Below, in pieces: positions 12,259-23,442 of a stretch of DNA of 64,000 bases. Location of the stretch: NCBI RefSeq assembly GCF_030247195.1, contig NC_080670.1, positions 44,034,194 through 44,098,193 of the forward strand, in the 5' to 3' direction. The stretch comes from Topomyia yanbarensis. Its lineage: Eukaryota > Arthropoda > Insecta > Diptera > Culicidae. A program made the translations under genes and the position numbers. Below the pieces are notes generated by a model. The model did not search any database, was not told the DNA's origin, and worked only from the letters and a program-made list of their open reading frames with translations. Within the stretch, counting starts at the first letter, position 1; every line of letters starts with the position of its first letter.

Positions 12259-12400
12259 TAACCCATGAAAACACAATTACCATGATCCGGTCGATCCAAC
12301 ATTAAACCACATTTTGGTGTGTTTATAGATTATTGAAAACTTTTTATGGTGCTTTGAGGGTTGCGAAATTTGGCACGGATCATATTAAATGTTTTTTCAA
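12259..12400 (+). repeat. Dispersed MITE family member (also 26083-26195, 60775-60930)
   Basis: Contains ATGGTGCTTTGAGGGTTGCG followed by AAATTTGGCACGGATCAT. This aligns with ATGGTGTTTTGATGGTTGTA followed by AAATTTGACGTGGACCAT near 60853-60890, and with the inverse ATCAAAACACCATGCA near 26128. The three copies sit in unrelated contexts. Confidence 0.55.
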
Positions 12401-12439
12401 TGAACTGTGTTGTATTTGGACCAATAAGAACTTGCTTGA

Positions 12440-12740
12440 ACTGAAGCAACTGTCAGAGATTTCCAAAAACGTTCTGTGAAGTTCTGTAAACATAAGTTAA
12501 AATTCAACAAGATTCAACAAAGTTGTGTGAACTTTAGGAATGTTTGGTAAAAATCAAAGAAGTTCTCCGAGATAATGTTGAGTTTCGCAAGTTGAAGGTT
12601 GTTTTAAAAACATCTTCCCAAAGATTGGCAGAGCTTCTCTAAGATCCGTAAATCATCCCCTCAAATCATAGAACTTTCCTGAATTTCGAGGAATTTTCTT
12701 GTATTACTTCTCTGAGGTTCGCAGAACTTACCTAGAATTT
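12440..12740. repeat. Degenerate GAAGTTC-type short repeats
   Basis: Loosely repeated words of about 20-25 bp such as TTCTGTGAAGTTCTGTAAAC and TTCTCTGAGGTTCGCAGAAC recur here, at about 13780-14050 and at about 19500-19870 (TGAAGTTCACAGAGCTTCCC). The pattern looks like the eroded remains of a tandem or dispersed satellite. No coding function is apparent. Confidence 0.4.
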
Positions 12741-13460
12741 GCACAATTTACACTATGTTTGCCACAAGTGCATATGGTCTGCCATATCAGGTACTTCGAA
12801 GCATCTTACGTTTAAAATGGTCATTCACAGGGAACTTGTTCTTAGCAAAACAAAAATGTATTCTACTGCTCTACGGGAAAATGTACTCGGTTTGGCTACC
12901 GTTCTGGCAAGAGCTGTAGTGATGCGTCGCTGTAGCGGGCTGTACGGCTTGTGCAAATGTAAATATACCGAAAAAAATGTAGTTTACCAGTACCTTTGGC
13001 ATCCCTGGGCATGCGATATTCCTATCTCGGCGTCATGTAGAGCTCCGGGTGTGCATTTTGACTCCACTCTGCTGGCATTTGTTCTGATTTGGGAAGGAAG
13101 TTCTGCACCTTGCACGTTTTCAATCCGAATCGTTTCTTGGACTCTGGATGAAACTTTGCCTAACATTAAGTTTTTTGGCCAAATATCGTGCCGAAATGTT
13201 CTTTGCGCGTTATTTCCGGTTTTCGACCAGCTCTTGTCTTTATTCACTGTCATCCGTTTCTGGAACCTAGGGAGGACCTTTGAGACGGTATAATAATGTG
13301 TTCGCCACTTTTTCCCGAGACGCGAGAACCTAAGATTTTGCATGTGGGTTAAAAAAAACCTTTCCTTTCGCGAACGGTTTGTTGATGTTCTTCCATCTCG
13401 GCCGATATTTCACTGACAACTGCACACATGGCGCATGTAAACAATACACTCGAAGGAGAA
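12741..13460. other. Overlapping open frames on both strands, no recognised gene
   Basis: A 184-codon frame on plus (12739-13293, no ATG at its first codon) overlaps a 119-codon frame on minus that starts with a true ATG (13343 down to 12984). Neither has domains or splice context that I recognise. Base composition is less AT-biased than the neighbours, which alone lengthens chance frames. It may be a decayed element. Confidence 0.2.
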
Positions 13461-13520
13461 ATTGCCCAAAATTTGGTTAATTTCGGTCAATAATGAAAAT
13501 AGATAATTATTGTCTTTACT

Positions 13521-13757
13521 TCTCGACAAACGTATGATTACGACTTAAAAGCCAACTGTCAAAATTTACTTTGAATGAAAATTCCGGACAGACGGTTACT
13601 TGCCGGTCACAGATGTTGGTAGTAAACAATAGAGAAAAGTTTTCTCTAACATTTAGTACTGTGAACTGTGTTTGGGCAGTAACGGTTTGTCCGCAATTTC
13701 CCTTTGAAGAGGATTATGACAATTGGCTTTTAAGCCGTAATCATATGTTTTTCGAGA
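13521..13757. mobile_element. Inverted-repeat element, 41-bp arms
   Basis: The left arm (13521-13561) and right arm (13717-13757) are inverted copies with only a few mismatches. Key words are GTATGATTACGACTTAAAAG and the inverse CTTTTAAGCCGTAATCATA. The loop is about 155 bp. Target duplication not resolved, so the true ends may lie further out. Confidence 0.6.
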
Positions 13758-14639
13758 CTTTTATTATTAAAATTTTCAGATGTTCACTAAAATTTTGCAA
13801 AATTTTCGTGAAGAGCAAAGCTTCCAAAGTTTCTAGAAGTTCGCGAACTATCCTTGAAACACACAGAAATTTGAAAACATTACCTAAAGTTGGCAAACGT
13901 CATCAACGTTTCGACATTTTTTCCGTAATTCCTTGCCGATGCTCGCAAATTTGCTTAAGCTCACCAAACATTTCCAAAAAATGCAGCTCCTCTGAAATCC
14001 ACGGAATATCCCATAAATTTATCGAATATCTTAAAATGTGTGGATCATTCCGACTTTTCTTGTGGTATCCCGTACTAAAATATGGAACACCGCTAGAAAA
14101 GTCGGAAAACTTAAAAAGAAATTTTAACCCTAGAATGTTGCACTGGGGTTCAAATGTACCCCACGCCTTCTTTAGAGCCGTGTGCAGACGAGAATTCGGC
14201 ATTTACCGACTTGGGACCCTAACCATAATTCAATTTAGAGTTCCTAGTAAGAGTAGGAAAAGTTGGTATAGCCAGTTTGCGTATAGCCTTCGTGTAAGCA
14301 GGTGTCAAAGTTGGCGTGGGGTACATTTGTACCCCAGTGTTCGGTTGCCGTTAGCGTTTCGTCAGGTTTCGTGCTGTCAGTGGAAATGTAAATTCTGACA
14401 ATACCAGTTTAAATACTGGTTGTTTTACCACGTAAGTAACAATTAGTATTACATAATCGTTTTTAATCATTTATTCAATCAATTTAATTTAATTTTGAAG
14501 GAAAAAAATCGTTTGCATTTTTGCTGATTTTTATTGTTTTATTGTTTATTTTTTATAGTTTTTCAAAATAATAACTCGCAAGTGTAATTTGCGCACAGTA
14601 ACTGCTGTAACAGTAACGTTGCGTGTTACCAATGTATTA

Positions 14640-15221
14640 ACGTATGCGGAATGAAATTTGGACAACGCTTCCAGCATTAAAACACAAATGCAACCCTGTG
14701 CAAGGCACCATACTAAACGTCATACTCTAGGCACACTTATTTTAAATATCCAGTGCTAATTTCGACCCGCTAGGAGATACCATGTGACCAAAATGGCAGC
14801 GAACGCCTAATCTGGCACCTAGCTATTATGCCAAAAAGAAGTTTTGGCGCATTGGAGGATTATGGCATACTTTTTGTACAAAAGGCTGATAACCCTCCAA
14901 ATGTACCACAACTGCGTCCAAATGAGGATTTGTGGAACAATTTGAAGCAGAGAGTATATGCCAATAATTTTCGACATAAAACTAACAAACATGATAGTCA
15001 AAATTAAGAAAGAAATTAAGGATATGCCAACATCAATTTTTTCAACTCCTTTTCAAAAAGATCCTGCAAACTGTCATAAACCTTTTCGAATGGGCTCAAA
15101 TTTTTTTCTACATTAAGTTAATAAGCTGACAAATGTTTTCATACAGAGAGAACATTCAATAAAGAGTTTTCTACAAAAAAATCGCCTTTTGGATTTTGTC
15201 CAAATTTTATTCCGCATACGT
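14640..15221 (+). mobile_element. Deleted Tc1/mariner element (DD37E-like), 582 bp
   Basis: The ends ACGTATGCGGAATGAAATTT and the inverse AAATTTTATTCCGCATACGT are 27-bp TIRs with one or two mismatches, flanked by TA (14638-14639 and 15222-15223). The interior keeps only the C-terminal part of a transposase on the plus strand. At 582 bp it is under half the length expected of an autonomous mariner, so the N-terminal DNA-binding part and the first catalytic region are deleted. Confidence 0.75.
14855..15116 (+). pseudogene. Tc1/mariner transposase C-terminal fragment
   Basis: The reading starts EDYGILFVQKADNPPNVPQL and continues through RPNEDLW. This matches the block around the third catalytic acid of mosquito DD37E-type mariner transposases, where the usual form is P-I-E-D-F-W, with the glutamate at 14924-14926. 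Downstream KQRVYAN and, after a one-base frameshift near 15001, KIKKEIKDMP continue the C-terminal helix region to TAA at 15114. The first two catalytic aspartates and the helix-turn-helix are missing because of the internal deletion. It cannot encode an active enzyme. Family assignment rests on recalled motif similarity. Confidence 0.7.
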
Positions 15222-15851
15222 TACTGATCGGAAATATTTTTTTTTTCATTTCAATTTCCACCCCATTTCGTGGTATTTCCAAAACCGGATTTTTAAACTT
15301 TCACTCTTACAATTAATTGCACTTTTTCAAAAAAATGTTTTTATTCATTTCGTTTATTTGATAGGCACAAATGTGTTAGCTTGGCGGTGCCAAATTCTTT
15401 TGTTTTTACATTTTGGATATCCTAAAATTAGGAGATTACATTGTTGAGATATTTTTTTATGAAAGAGAAAAAGTTTAACAGCTATGTTAAGACTAGAAAT
15501 AAGATTCTATATACAAGAGTCATATTTTTTTTCAAAAATATCGAGATTCCATTTCATACCATTTCTAGACCATTCATTCTACTTTTAGAATGATTTGATT
15601 TTTTTCAAATCGGTTAAAAATTCGCAAAGTTATGATAATTTTTGTGAGAAAAAGCCAAAATCGCGATTTTTTCCCTTTTTTGTTTAAACCAATTTATGTA
15701 TCATTTATTCAATAAATGTTATACTTTCACTTACACAGCTGTTTTCGTAATTAAAAAACGAAGAAAATTATATATTATACATTTATTTATTTATTTATCT
15801 GCGAAAATTGCGATCAAACGCGTGGGGTACATTTGGTGCAACGTTCTAGGG

Positions 15852-16264
15852 CGTAAAACACAAGTGCAACGATCTAGACTTAAGAAAATTCTATAAATTG
15901 GGAATTTGTGAATATACTGCTGGCTTCAGTAGAGCTGCAAATTTTAGGAAAATTTAGCGAACCTTAAATCAAATAGGGCATATTTTATCTGAAGTTTCAA
16001 GAGCTTAGCTCAAGATAGTTAAAGCACCGACGAACCGACATGACAGAGGCATTCGAAAAGTGTCCCATACAAAATAACGATTGTTTTGAAATGAAGCGAT
16101 CACTACTGTCAAACTACGACAGATCGCTCCACCATGTTTGAATTTGGGCAGGCTTCTCGTTGAGTATATTGATATTACAGAAGGTGTACAATTCCCTAAG
16201 CTGCGTATGTGGTGGTAATATGCATCAAAATAGTATTCAAAACTCATTAAAAATGCATGTATTC
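15852..16264. other. No gene recognised
   Basis: AT-rich spacer between two inverted-repeat elements. A short partial copy of the CAAGTGCAACGATCTAG end motif lies near 15860-15880. I see nothing else. Confidence 0.4.
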
Positions 16265-16926
16265 CACAGTGTCTCTGGTAGAACATATTTATACAAAAAA
16301 ATCAGTATCGCCAAAATACTCACTAATTGAAAGCTTAGATGCTCCTCTTTCATCTGAACATAACTTTGAAATGTTCTATCGGGGGGTCTAGTACATTTTT
16401 TTCAACATTTTGATGAATTTTTAGGTAATTATTCAATTGTATCGATTTTGTTGGCTATTTTCGGCAAATTTGAGACTAAGAGAAACGAAAGCAATGAAAT
16501 TGAAAGACGGATAGGTATTCTAGAGCGAATCAGTTATAAACTTAGAACGGAAAACTAGAACTAGGCAGGCTCATATGGGCATGATCGAAAGGAAATGTGA
16601 AGAATTCTTTGCCTTATGCAGAGTAGGAGTTGGGCGTTGCACCCAAGTCTACCGCATGGTCTATGGTAGAACATAACTCATCATCATGTTTTACCATTAT
16701 TCAATGAGTAGCTCAAAACAGACATCTCCCTTTTAGGAGGTTAAATCAGTGAGCACACACTATCAGACGAACGGCTTGAAATGTTAAGGAAATGCTTCGA
16801 AAACACCATTTAGCCAGCCTCGCATTGGTATTAAGGGGTCTTGAAATTTGCAAAACAAATCGTTTCTTTTGTTTTATTTTTCTTCGGAATATATTTTTGC
16901 TCGGGGTTTTTTGTAACTAATGTTAC

Positions 16927-17635
16927 AATTGGGTCATTAATCTATGTATAGTTTTCCGTCCCATTCGATAAATTTTAGGTTCAATATACATAATACAACA
17001 TTATTTAAAAAAAAATGGTTGTAATACGTAAAAACGATTTTTTTGTTTTTTAAAATAAATCTTATGTAAACTTGGCAACCATACATAGGAAAACTGCGGT
17101 TGTTTACATTTGGCCTATCAAGACAACACCCAAAATGAAAAAAAAAACTATTCATTGGATGGTGTTTATTAGAAAAACTCTAGAAAGAGAACTGCGGAGA
17201 CTCCATTTTGGATCGATTGGATTCGCGTTTAGCGGTCAAAAAACGAATCCAATCGAACATTGCCTATCCTTATAACATTGGACGTGTTGCCCTGCAATGC
17301 CGGGGCATACGTTGCCAAAAATGCTGTTTTTCTCTCCGCAGTTCTCTTACTAGAGTTTTTCTAGTGTTTATATCAAATAAAAATAACCCTGCGGGAAAAC
17401 CGGGAAAGCATGTATTAATTATTTCCTGACAGGGCATCATTTGTCGTGAAATTCGATATGTCAGATGCTTCTGATAGTGTCAAATCCAGACGGCCAACAT
17501 ATTTCTTTATTTTAAATTTTAATATTATTTTCACGTTCCATGAGATGGAAAAAAACATTGCTGCAATCACGAAAATCAGCTTTATCGATGTATGTAATAA
17601 AAAAAAAGATTTTTTCCGCATTTAATGACCCAATT
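16927..17635. mobile_element. Possible inner element bounded by 14-bp perfect inverted repeats
   Basis: AATTGGGTCATTAA (16927-16940) and its exact inverse (17622-17635) bound 709 bp within the long-TIR element. Fourteen bases is short, so this is suggestive only. The hAT MITE at 17170-17363 sits inside it. No gene. Confidence 0.35.
17170..17363 (+). mobile_element. hAT-type MITE, 194 bp, perfect 8-bp target duplication
   Basis: The TIRs are TAGAAAAACTCTAG and inverse, with subterminal AGAGAACTGCGGAGA and its inverse. The 8-bp duplication GTGTTTAT is exact on both sides (17162-17169 and 17364-17371). A second copy in inverted orientation is at 56193-56386. An 8-bp duplication is the hallmark of hAT transposition. 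No coding capacity. Confidence 0.85.
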
Positions 17636-18450
17636 AAAAATTCTATCATTGTTCTATAGTTTCTTCGAACAATTTTAGCTCAATTTGATTTGTTTTAGTT
17701 TTTACTTTCCTTGAAAATTACGAATTTAAACACGATTGTCAGACTCTCCCTTTAAAAACAAAAAAGCTCTAAATTGAAGTATTAAGTAATACATAAACAT
17801 AACTAATTGAATTCAAAGAACACAAATAAATCATTAACTAAGAAATTATTTACTGATACTTATTCAACAATTTTCAAAAAAGCTCTTTTTATATATCGAC
17901 ATATAAACGAGTAATATGTGGCCATATGTATATAATCATAGATATTTATTTTTCATATTAAAAAAGTTCTAGAACCTTAGGAAAAATAATTCAAAACTTG
18001 TCTCGTTTAAAATAGAAGCAAGTTTCCGGATAGTGAGTACTTCAGCGATATTGATTTGTTTGTAGTAATATTGTTCTGCCATAGACAAAAAAAAAATGCC
18101 GAGTAAAAATATTATTCAAATTTTAAAATTAAATCATCCCGAAGTTGGCTAAATGTCGGACATTGGAGTCTTCGGGGCTATTCATTAACGTAACAAGCCC
18201 CTCCTTCTAAAACTGAATGTCCCAAGATTCATCCCCCTTAAAGTGATATATCTTCTGAGAGCTTTTCATTGAAACGCAATTTTCAAAAATAATCATCAAA
18301 ATGTTAAAAAAAAATTATTGTTCTAGACCCCCCGATAGAGCATTTCAAATTTAGTCTCAGATGAAAGAGGAGTATCTAAGCATTCAATTAGTGAATATTT
18401 CAGCGATACTGATTTTTTTGTCTAAATGTTGTTCTACCAGAGACACCGTG

Positions 18451-20281
18451 ATTCTGTTAGTTTTTTGCTTGTAACGGATAGTTTTGTTAAATAGTACTTA
18501 CATAGGATAATAAAAAGCTGGAAAAACGATCTTCAACATGCTAAAAGAAAGTTTGTCTGTTCTAGCATACCGGGAACAACGTCGATACACCTTGGTTTTT
18601 GCGTACTGTTGTGGTATCGACGAAGACTACCACGCGAACCATTATACAGAAGCCGCTAGTGTAACAACGTATTTTAATTTAAATAATAAGGACAATATCC
18701 CAGTCAAAAAGGGCAAGTTGCTGGCTAACGGGTTGCTATTTGCCAACTCGGATGCGCTCATTGCCCTTCAATTTTGCTTGCTAATAGCCCCCAACTGCTG
18801 GCAATTAGGGGGCTATTTCAAATGCAACATTTGGGTGATTTGCCGTCGTCATTTTTTAGCCGCTCTACCCGCCCTTAAATCGCCCCCAAATCGCCCAGGG
18901 AACGCGCCATCTAATCGCCTTTAATTGCCTAATATGAAAATTACAACTATTACTTATTTTCGGATTCATTATCTACTCACATAAACTTATCACTACACTA
19001 GGTAATCACCACCAAATTATAGAAAGATTCAATGGTTAAATTGGCATTGCACACCAAAACTTACCACAATCTGACTTTTATTAAGAGTTTAGGTCAGATA
19101 TCTTGTTCCACTATATTTACACACGATTCCACAATTTCCCACATTCGGTGGCTAAATGAAGTGCACTAGACAAACAAAATACAAGCGAGAACACTCCAAT
19201 CGTTTAAAAAAAACTATTTTAAGCTTAAGCCAAACATGAACCGCCATGTTTGAAAAACGCAAATACAGCCAAGTCCTTTTCAGCCGCCAGAAAAATTGTC
19301 TAAGTGTTGAAATTCCCTTTAATTCGCATTCGCAAATTGCATTTGTTCCTAGGTGCAATTAGCACAGGCGAGTTGAGTTAAACGTCAAACTGTTTAAATC
19401 GCCCGACCATGTTCGTCCGCATTTTTTTGACTGGGATCTGACGCATTTTTTGTTCCATGTGGCACGTTTGCCGATTTAAAGGTTTGCCGATTTTTCTTGA
19501 CGATTGGTAAAATAAAGATAGCAGATCTTACCTGAAGTTTGAAGAACTTCCCCGAAATTGGAAAAAATATCCCAAAAATCGCAAAACATCCCAAAAAATC
19601 ACTGAACTCCCCAGAACACATCGCTGAAATTCACAGTTACAATTAAACTGCCGACAGAATATTTTAGATGTTTATAGTGCTTATGTGTACTACACAGAAC
19701 TTTCCTGAAGTTCACAGAGCTTCCCTGAAGTTCACATTATATCTTCAGTTAACATAATTTCCCTGAAGCTTTCAAAGTCTCCCTCCCTAGTGCCCAGAAA
19801 TTTACTAGTTTGCTGAAATACGACAAAATTTCCCTACAGTACGACTAATTCTCCTTGTCTCTTTCGAAAATCAGAAGTCAAAATCGTTTTGGAACATTAT
19901 GTTCTGAGCTAACCACGGTAAAAATCGACTTCTTGAAAGCAATATTCGGTAGAATTCAGGTGGAGCAACTTTTTCAAATTAATAGAAGCCACAATAACAA
20001 CTATACTATAATTAATATTTAACTAATCGGTCACTAACTTCTCCACTTTATTTTTCAATTTAATCGTCTGTTTCGAATTTATTTGAGTGTGAACTAAAAC
20101 GAAACGCAACCAACAAAACACGGATATGTATCCATGTACCTTTCTGATTATCCGGCTCGTGGACGGCTTTGTTTGATTCTGTCTCAGGCCTTTGAGAAGG
20201 TTTGGATTATGTACGGTCCAGTTTCACCAGGTGAAAGGAACCTGTAAATGCTGATGTAGAAACACGGCCTCCGGGGGGATT
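18451..20281. other. No gene recognised; short hairpin and degenerate repeats
   Basis: A 128-codon chance frame (18538-18924) overlaps a small hairpin, TAGCCCCC / GGGGGCTA (18785-18792 and 18808-18815), and repeated TGCTGGCAA / GCAAATTG words. From about 19500 to 19870 the sequence carries degenerate CTGAAGTTCACAGAAC-type repeats like those near 12440-12740. I found no domain, splice-bounded exon or transposon terminus. Confidence 0.35.
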
Positions 20282-21650
20282 TTGCTCAAATGCGATGGGT
20301 TGGAAAATTCCATTTCGCAATCGAACAAAGCTGAAGCAAAGGAAGCCGTCCCTGACGTTTTTTTGTTATCGGATCAGATAAAAGCCGATACCGATGCTGC
20401 CCTCTCTTTAGTATTAATGATGAAAGTGACATACGCCGGTTCCGCTACCGTTCGGATTGTAGTTCAAATCCCTAATGAAATAAACTTATCTGTGCCTGCA
20501 ATCAATATCCTGATGCAGAAATATTATAAGAACTGCAGATAAATGATGCAAATAAACCCATCAAGCATCTCATCCCTCGACTGTACACGCAACTGTTGCT
20601 GTTATGAGCCGGCAAACGACAACGGAAGCAGTGGAGCAAATGTAATCCATTGCACAACCCCTTTAGGAGCTTATGACCCGCAAGAGCGGTCTAATCATTA
20701 CCAGTGCCAAGGTCCACATCCCTCCTAAGGGAATATTAGATTTGAAAATCGTCTACCGATCAAAAGTTGACTACCACAGTTCAATGTGGGTACACATAAC
20801 AGAACACAAAGCCTTTTTCCTCGTCGACCGATTCTTCGAAGCTCGTGTACCTGCTGGGTGTACTGAGGTGAAAAGATTGTATTCCAGTGCACAGTGAAAA
20901 TGTGTGTAAAATCGGCTGGCCTTTGCATTGTTTCAACATGCTGGATCGTTCTTTCTCATAGTGTGAGCTTGCCACTTCCACAGGCCAGGATGAGTCTGAC
21001 CACAGGATGAGTTATGTGTGGGTTTCAAATGAAAGATAAATGAGTCGACTATTAGAACTGGATCGTGATTAAATGGAAGATATGAGATATTCACCATCTT
21101 TCCAAAGAGTAGAGTGGCTTTACCCCGGCAGCAACGTTTTCATTCGGTACATTTCGCACAGTAGCATTTTTGGGGAGCTAGATATCATTCATTTGCGCAA
21201 CATCCAACGTGGCAGGTGAGTCGGTATACATACACGTACAGAAGCAACGATAGATGGAATACACGTAGAGCGTAACACCATGTAACATTTGTACTCTGTG
21301 CCTCTGCTAAACGAAGGCTAAATCTTCAAAGGAATAACCCAATCCAATTGAACGAATGCTGCTGGAAAAGTGATTAAAATTCGCTTTCTGTCAGTGTGTG
21401 TGTGTGGGGGGGGGGGGGGGTTGGTTTTGTAAAGACTCGTCGTCGCTCGGTTGTATTTCATTTTACATTCTGCCGCCCAAGGATATTGCAAAAGTCACCC
21501 CGTTTGATGACGAGAGTATACCGGTCTTGTGCCAGCCTCGGCTTCGATGTCACCTGAAACAACAACATCTGGACGAACCGTTTGAGCTATCCAAACATAA
21601 TGTGATTGGGGCAAAGAGTTCCGGTCTACAAATTCTAAAACAATAAAAGT
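20282..21650 (+). pseudogene. Unidentified broken coding-like island
   Basis: Several protein-like stretches follow one another on the plus strand in different frames. One is 86 codons ending at 20542 (includes AEAKEAVPDVFLLSDQIKAD). It is followed in the same frame by 61 codons, then in another frame by 20673-20897 (includes SAKVHIPPKGILDLKIVY). A 47-codon frame from ATG 21073 reaches GGCAG followed by GTGAGT at 21217. A final stretch, 21450-21646, includes PPKDIAKVTPFDDE. The strand-alternating residues with PPKG hint at a beta-sandwich fold, but I recognise no family. A decayed host gene, an endogenous viral fragment or chance are all possible. Confidence 0.25.
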
Positions 21651-22190
21651 GAAAATGTCACAGAATGCCTACGGGTGTAATTCAATTCCGATCGTCTTTC
21701 AATTATTTTCCGGTTTCTCGTTGGTAATGTTGATTTCCAATTTCAGCTAGCTCCAAACTTGGTTAACAGTAAAACTACTTCAAACATAAGGTATCAGTCA
21801 GTGATGTAGTCAAGGGAGGAGAAGGTGGGTTTTGGGGTTAAACTAAAATAATTTAGTATTAAGAAAAAAAATATTATGGAGTAGTTTCCATTCTGTAACA
21901 ATATTAGTGTGATTAACAATTTGTTTTTTCCACCTGTCAAAATGTTGTGATAAGTCAAAGAAAACATCTAAAATAGTTTATCGGCCGGACTACTACTTAG
22001 AACCTAAGCAACTGATGATTTACGTATCCGAGTTTTACACCACATAATATTTTCGATTGGCTCACAGGTTAATGATAGTTTTAAAAATGACAGCTGGAGG
22101 AAAACAAACCCCCAAGTAGTGCGTGTGTTTTTTTAGACAGTAGAAAAAAACTATCAAAAAAGCCCTGGATAAGCAGGAAAAAATGTATAA
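21651..22190. other. No gene recognised
   Basis: AT-rich spacer before the 3' end of the minus-strand R1-clade element. I see no structure beyond scattered A and T runs. Confidence 0.4.
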
Positions 22191-22499
22191 AACCCAACGT
22201 TTCAGGGAATGGGTTTGGGCTACCACTCAACCCGTTAAAACCACTGCGCTTGTCCCAAAACCTTAATCCTCCCCGGCACTACCTTACGGCATCACTTAGT
22301 AGTTAGTTCCTTCAGTAGGGTTACCGCACCGCTCCTCGACACACCACCAGTTCTCGACCGTCTACACAGCCTGTTAGTTTCTACATGGCAGTCGGAAAAC
22401 TAGCTGTGGGTCAAGACTTAATGCTCTTCCCCTACGAAGACAATCTGGGCTGCAAACCTCAGATTGTCTAATTACTTCAGCTCCCTTGTGTCATTCAGC

Positions 22500-23440
22500 A
22501 CCGCAACTCCCTTCTCGTACCATTCAGCACCACTTAATCGTTGAGCTCCTGACTTCTTGGCGAACTACTCGGTCTAGTCCCCGACCAAGCTCACTCCGAC
22601 AGAGAATTCTACGGCGAGAGAAGTTCTCTCAAAACGAAGCCAACCAACCAGATGTCGGGGTCAGTTCGGCGATTGTGGTGCAGGGCGTCCGGTTTGCTGT
22701 TGCTCCGACAACGCGAGACTGGTGGTGTCTCCTCGCGGTCTACTCAGTCTGGTCCCCAGCGGCGAATCTAGCTTACGCCGACGGAGAGTTCCCCAGCAAA
22801 GAAAGTTCTCCCGATACCGATTCTTCTATGGTTTTAGCACCACAACCTCTTGAGCCCTTTGGCTCCCTATCCGGTGCCATTCGGCAACTCTTTTAAGCCC
22901 TTTGGTTCTCCTCACGTTTCATTTCACCCCACTTCCCCGATGAGCCATTCAACTCCCGACTTTACTAAAATCTTGTTCGCGAACTACTCGGTCTAGTCCC
23001 CAACGATGGATCTAACCTACTCCGACGGAGAATTCCCCGACCAGAGAAGTTCTCCCGGAACCGAGGGGTAAATTTCTCCCCACTTCGTCCCGATTCAGTC
23101 CCAGGCGGTGGTCCTAGCCTATTCAGCGTACCAGCTAGGTGCTGAGGTCCATCCAGCGATTCCGGGTGGAGCGTAGCTTCCGGTTCACTGGCGCCCCAAC
23201 GACCCACTGCTAGCTATTCGACACAGTCTACTCGATCTAGTCCCCGGCGGTGAATCTACCCTATTTACGAGCTACCCGGTAGGGTGTCGAGGTCGATTCG
23301 TTGGCGCACCGACTCCCCAAGCCCGGTGCTACGTCGCGTATTACTCAACTAGTCCCCGACGGTAGACATAGTCTACACCGACGGAGAATTTTCCAGCGGC
23401 GAAATTTCTCTCGAAACCCGATTTGTGGATTCGCGGCGAT
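22500..23440 (-). repeat. Tandem repeats in the 3' UTR of the R1-clade element
   Basis: The plus-strand words CTACTCGGTCTAGTCCCC and GACGGAGAATTCCCC recur, with changes, at about 22563, 22738, 22980, 23226 and 23340. Each is followed by AGAAGTTCTC or similar. There are five degenerate units of unequal length (about 110-250 bp). Long open frames here (for example 22486-22896 on plus) come from the repeats. Repetitive 3' UTRs also occur in the other two R1-clade copies of this window, with different units. Confidence 0.7.
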
Positions 23441-23442
23441 GT

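Larger units (their letters stand above)
14128..15851. mobile_element. Outer inverted-repeat element containing a mariner remnant
   Basis: The left end reads CCCTAGAATGTTGCAC and onward to AAATGTACCCCACGC (to 14166). The right end (15820-15851) is its inverse except that it lacks a CTGGGGTT insertion. A further near-perfect 27-bp inverted pair (14141-14167 and 14313-14339, one mismatch) forms an internal hairpin at the left side. A Tc1/mariner derivative (14640-15221) is nested within. Boundaries and target duplication of the outer element are uncertain. Confidence 0.45.
16265..18450. mobile_element. Long-TIR element, about 2.19 kb, with nested insertions
   Basis: The ends are inverted repeats of about 160 bp. 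The left starts CACAGTGTCTCTGGTAGAAC, and the right end is the inverse of CACGGTGTCTCTGGTAGAAC. Similarity continues through AAATCAGTATCGC, CTCCTCTTTCATCTG and a G6 block (inverse C6). ATTC flanks both sides (16261-16264 and 18451-18454). Partial extra copies of the terminus lie near 16650 and 18030-18085. No transposase frame was seen, so the superfamily is open. Confidence 0.6.

Noticed and set aside
12739..13343. Long overlapping open frames on both strands (184 and 119 codons)
   Set aside because: No domain, no splice context and no start codon for the longer frame. Local composition explains long chance frames.
13571..14398. 275-codon plus-strand frame
   Set aside because: Runs through an inverted-repeat arm, degenerate short repeats and the start of another element. 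The start is not a convincing ATG-led gene and no domain is visible.
22486..22896. 136-codon plus-strand frame
   Set aside because: Lies antisense to the repetitive 3' UTR of an R1-clade element. Its content comes from the repeats.
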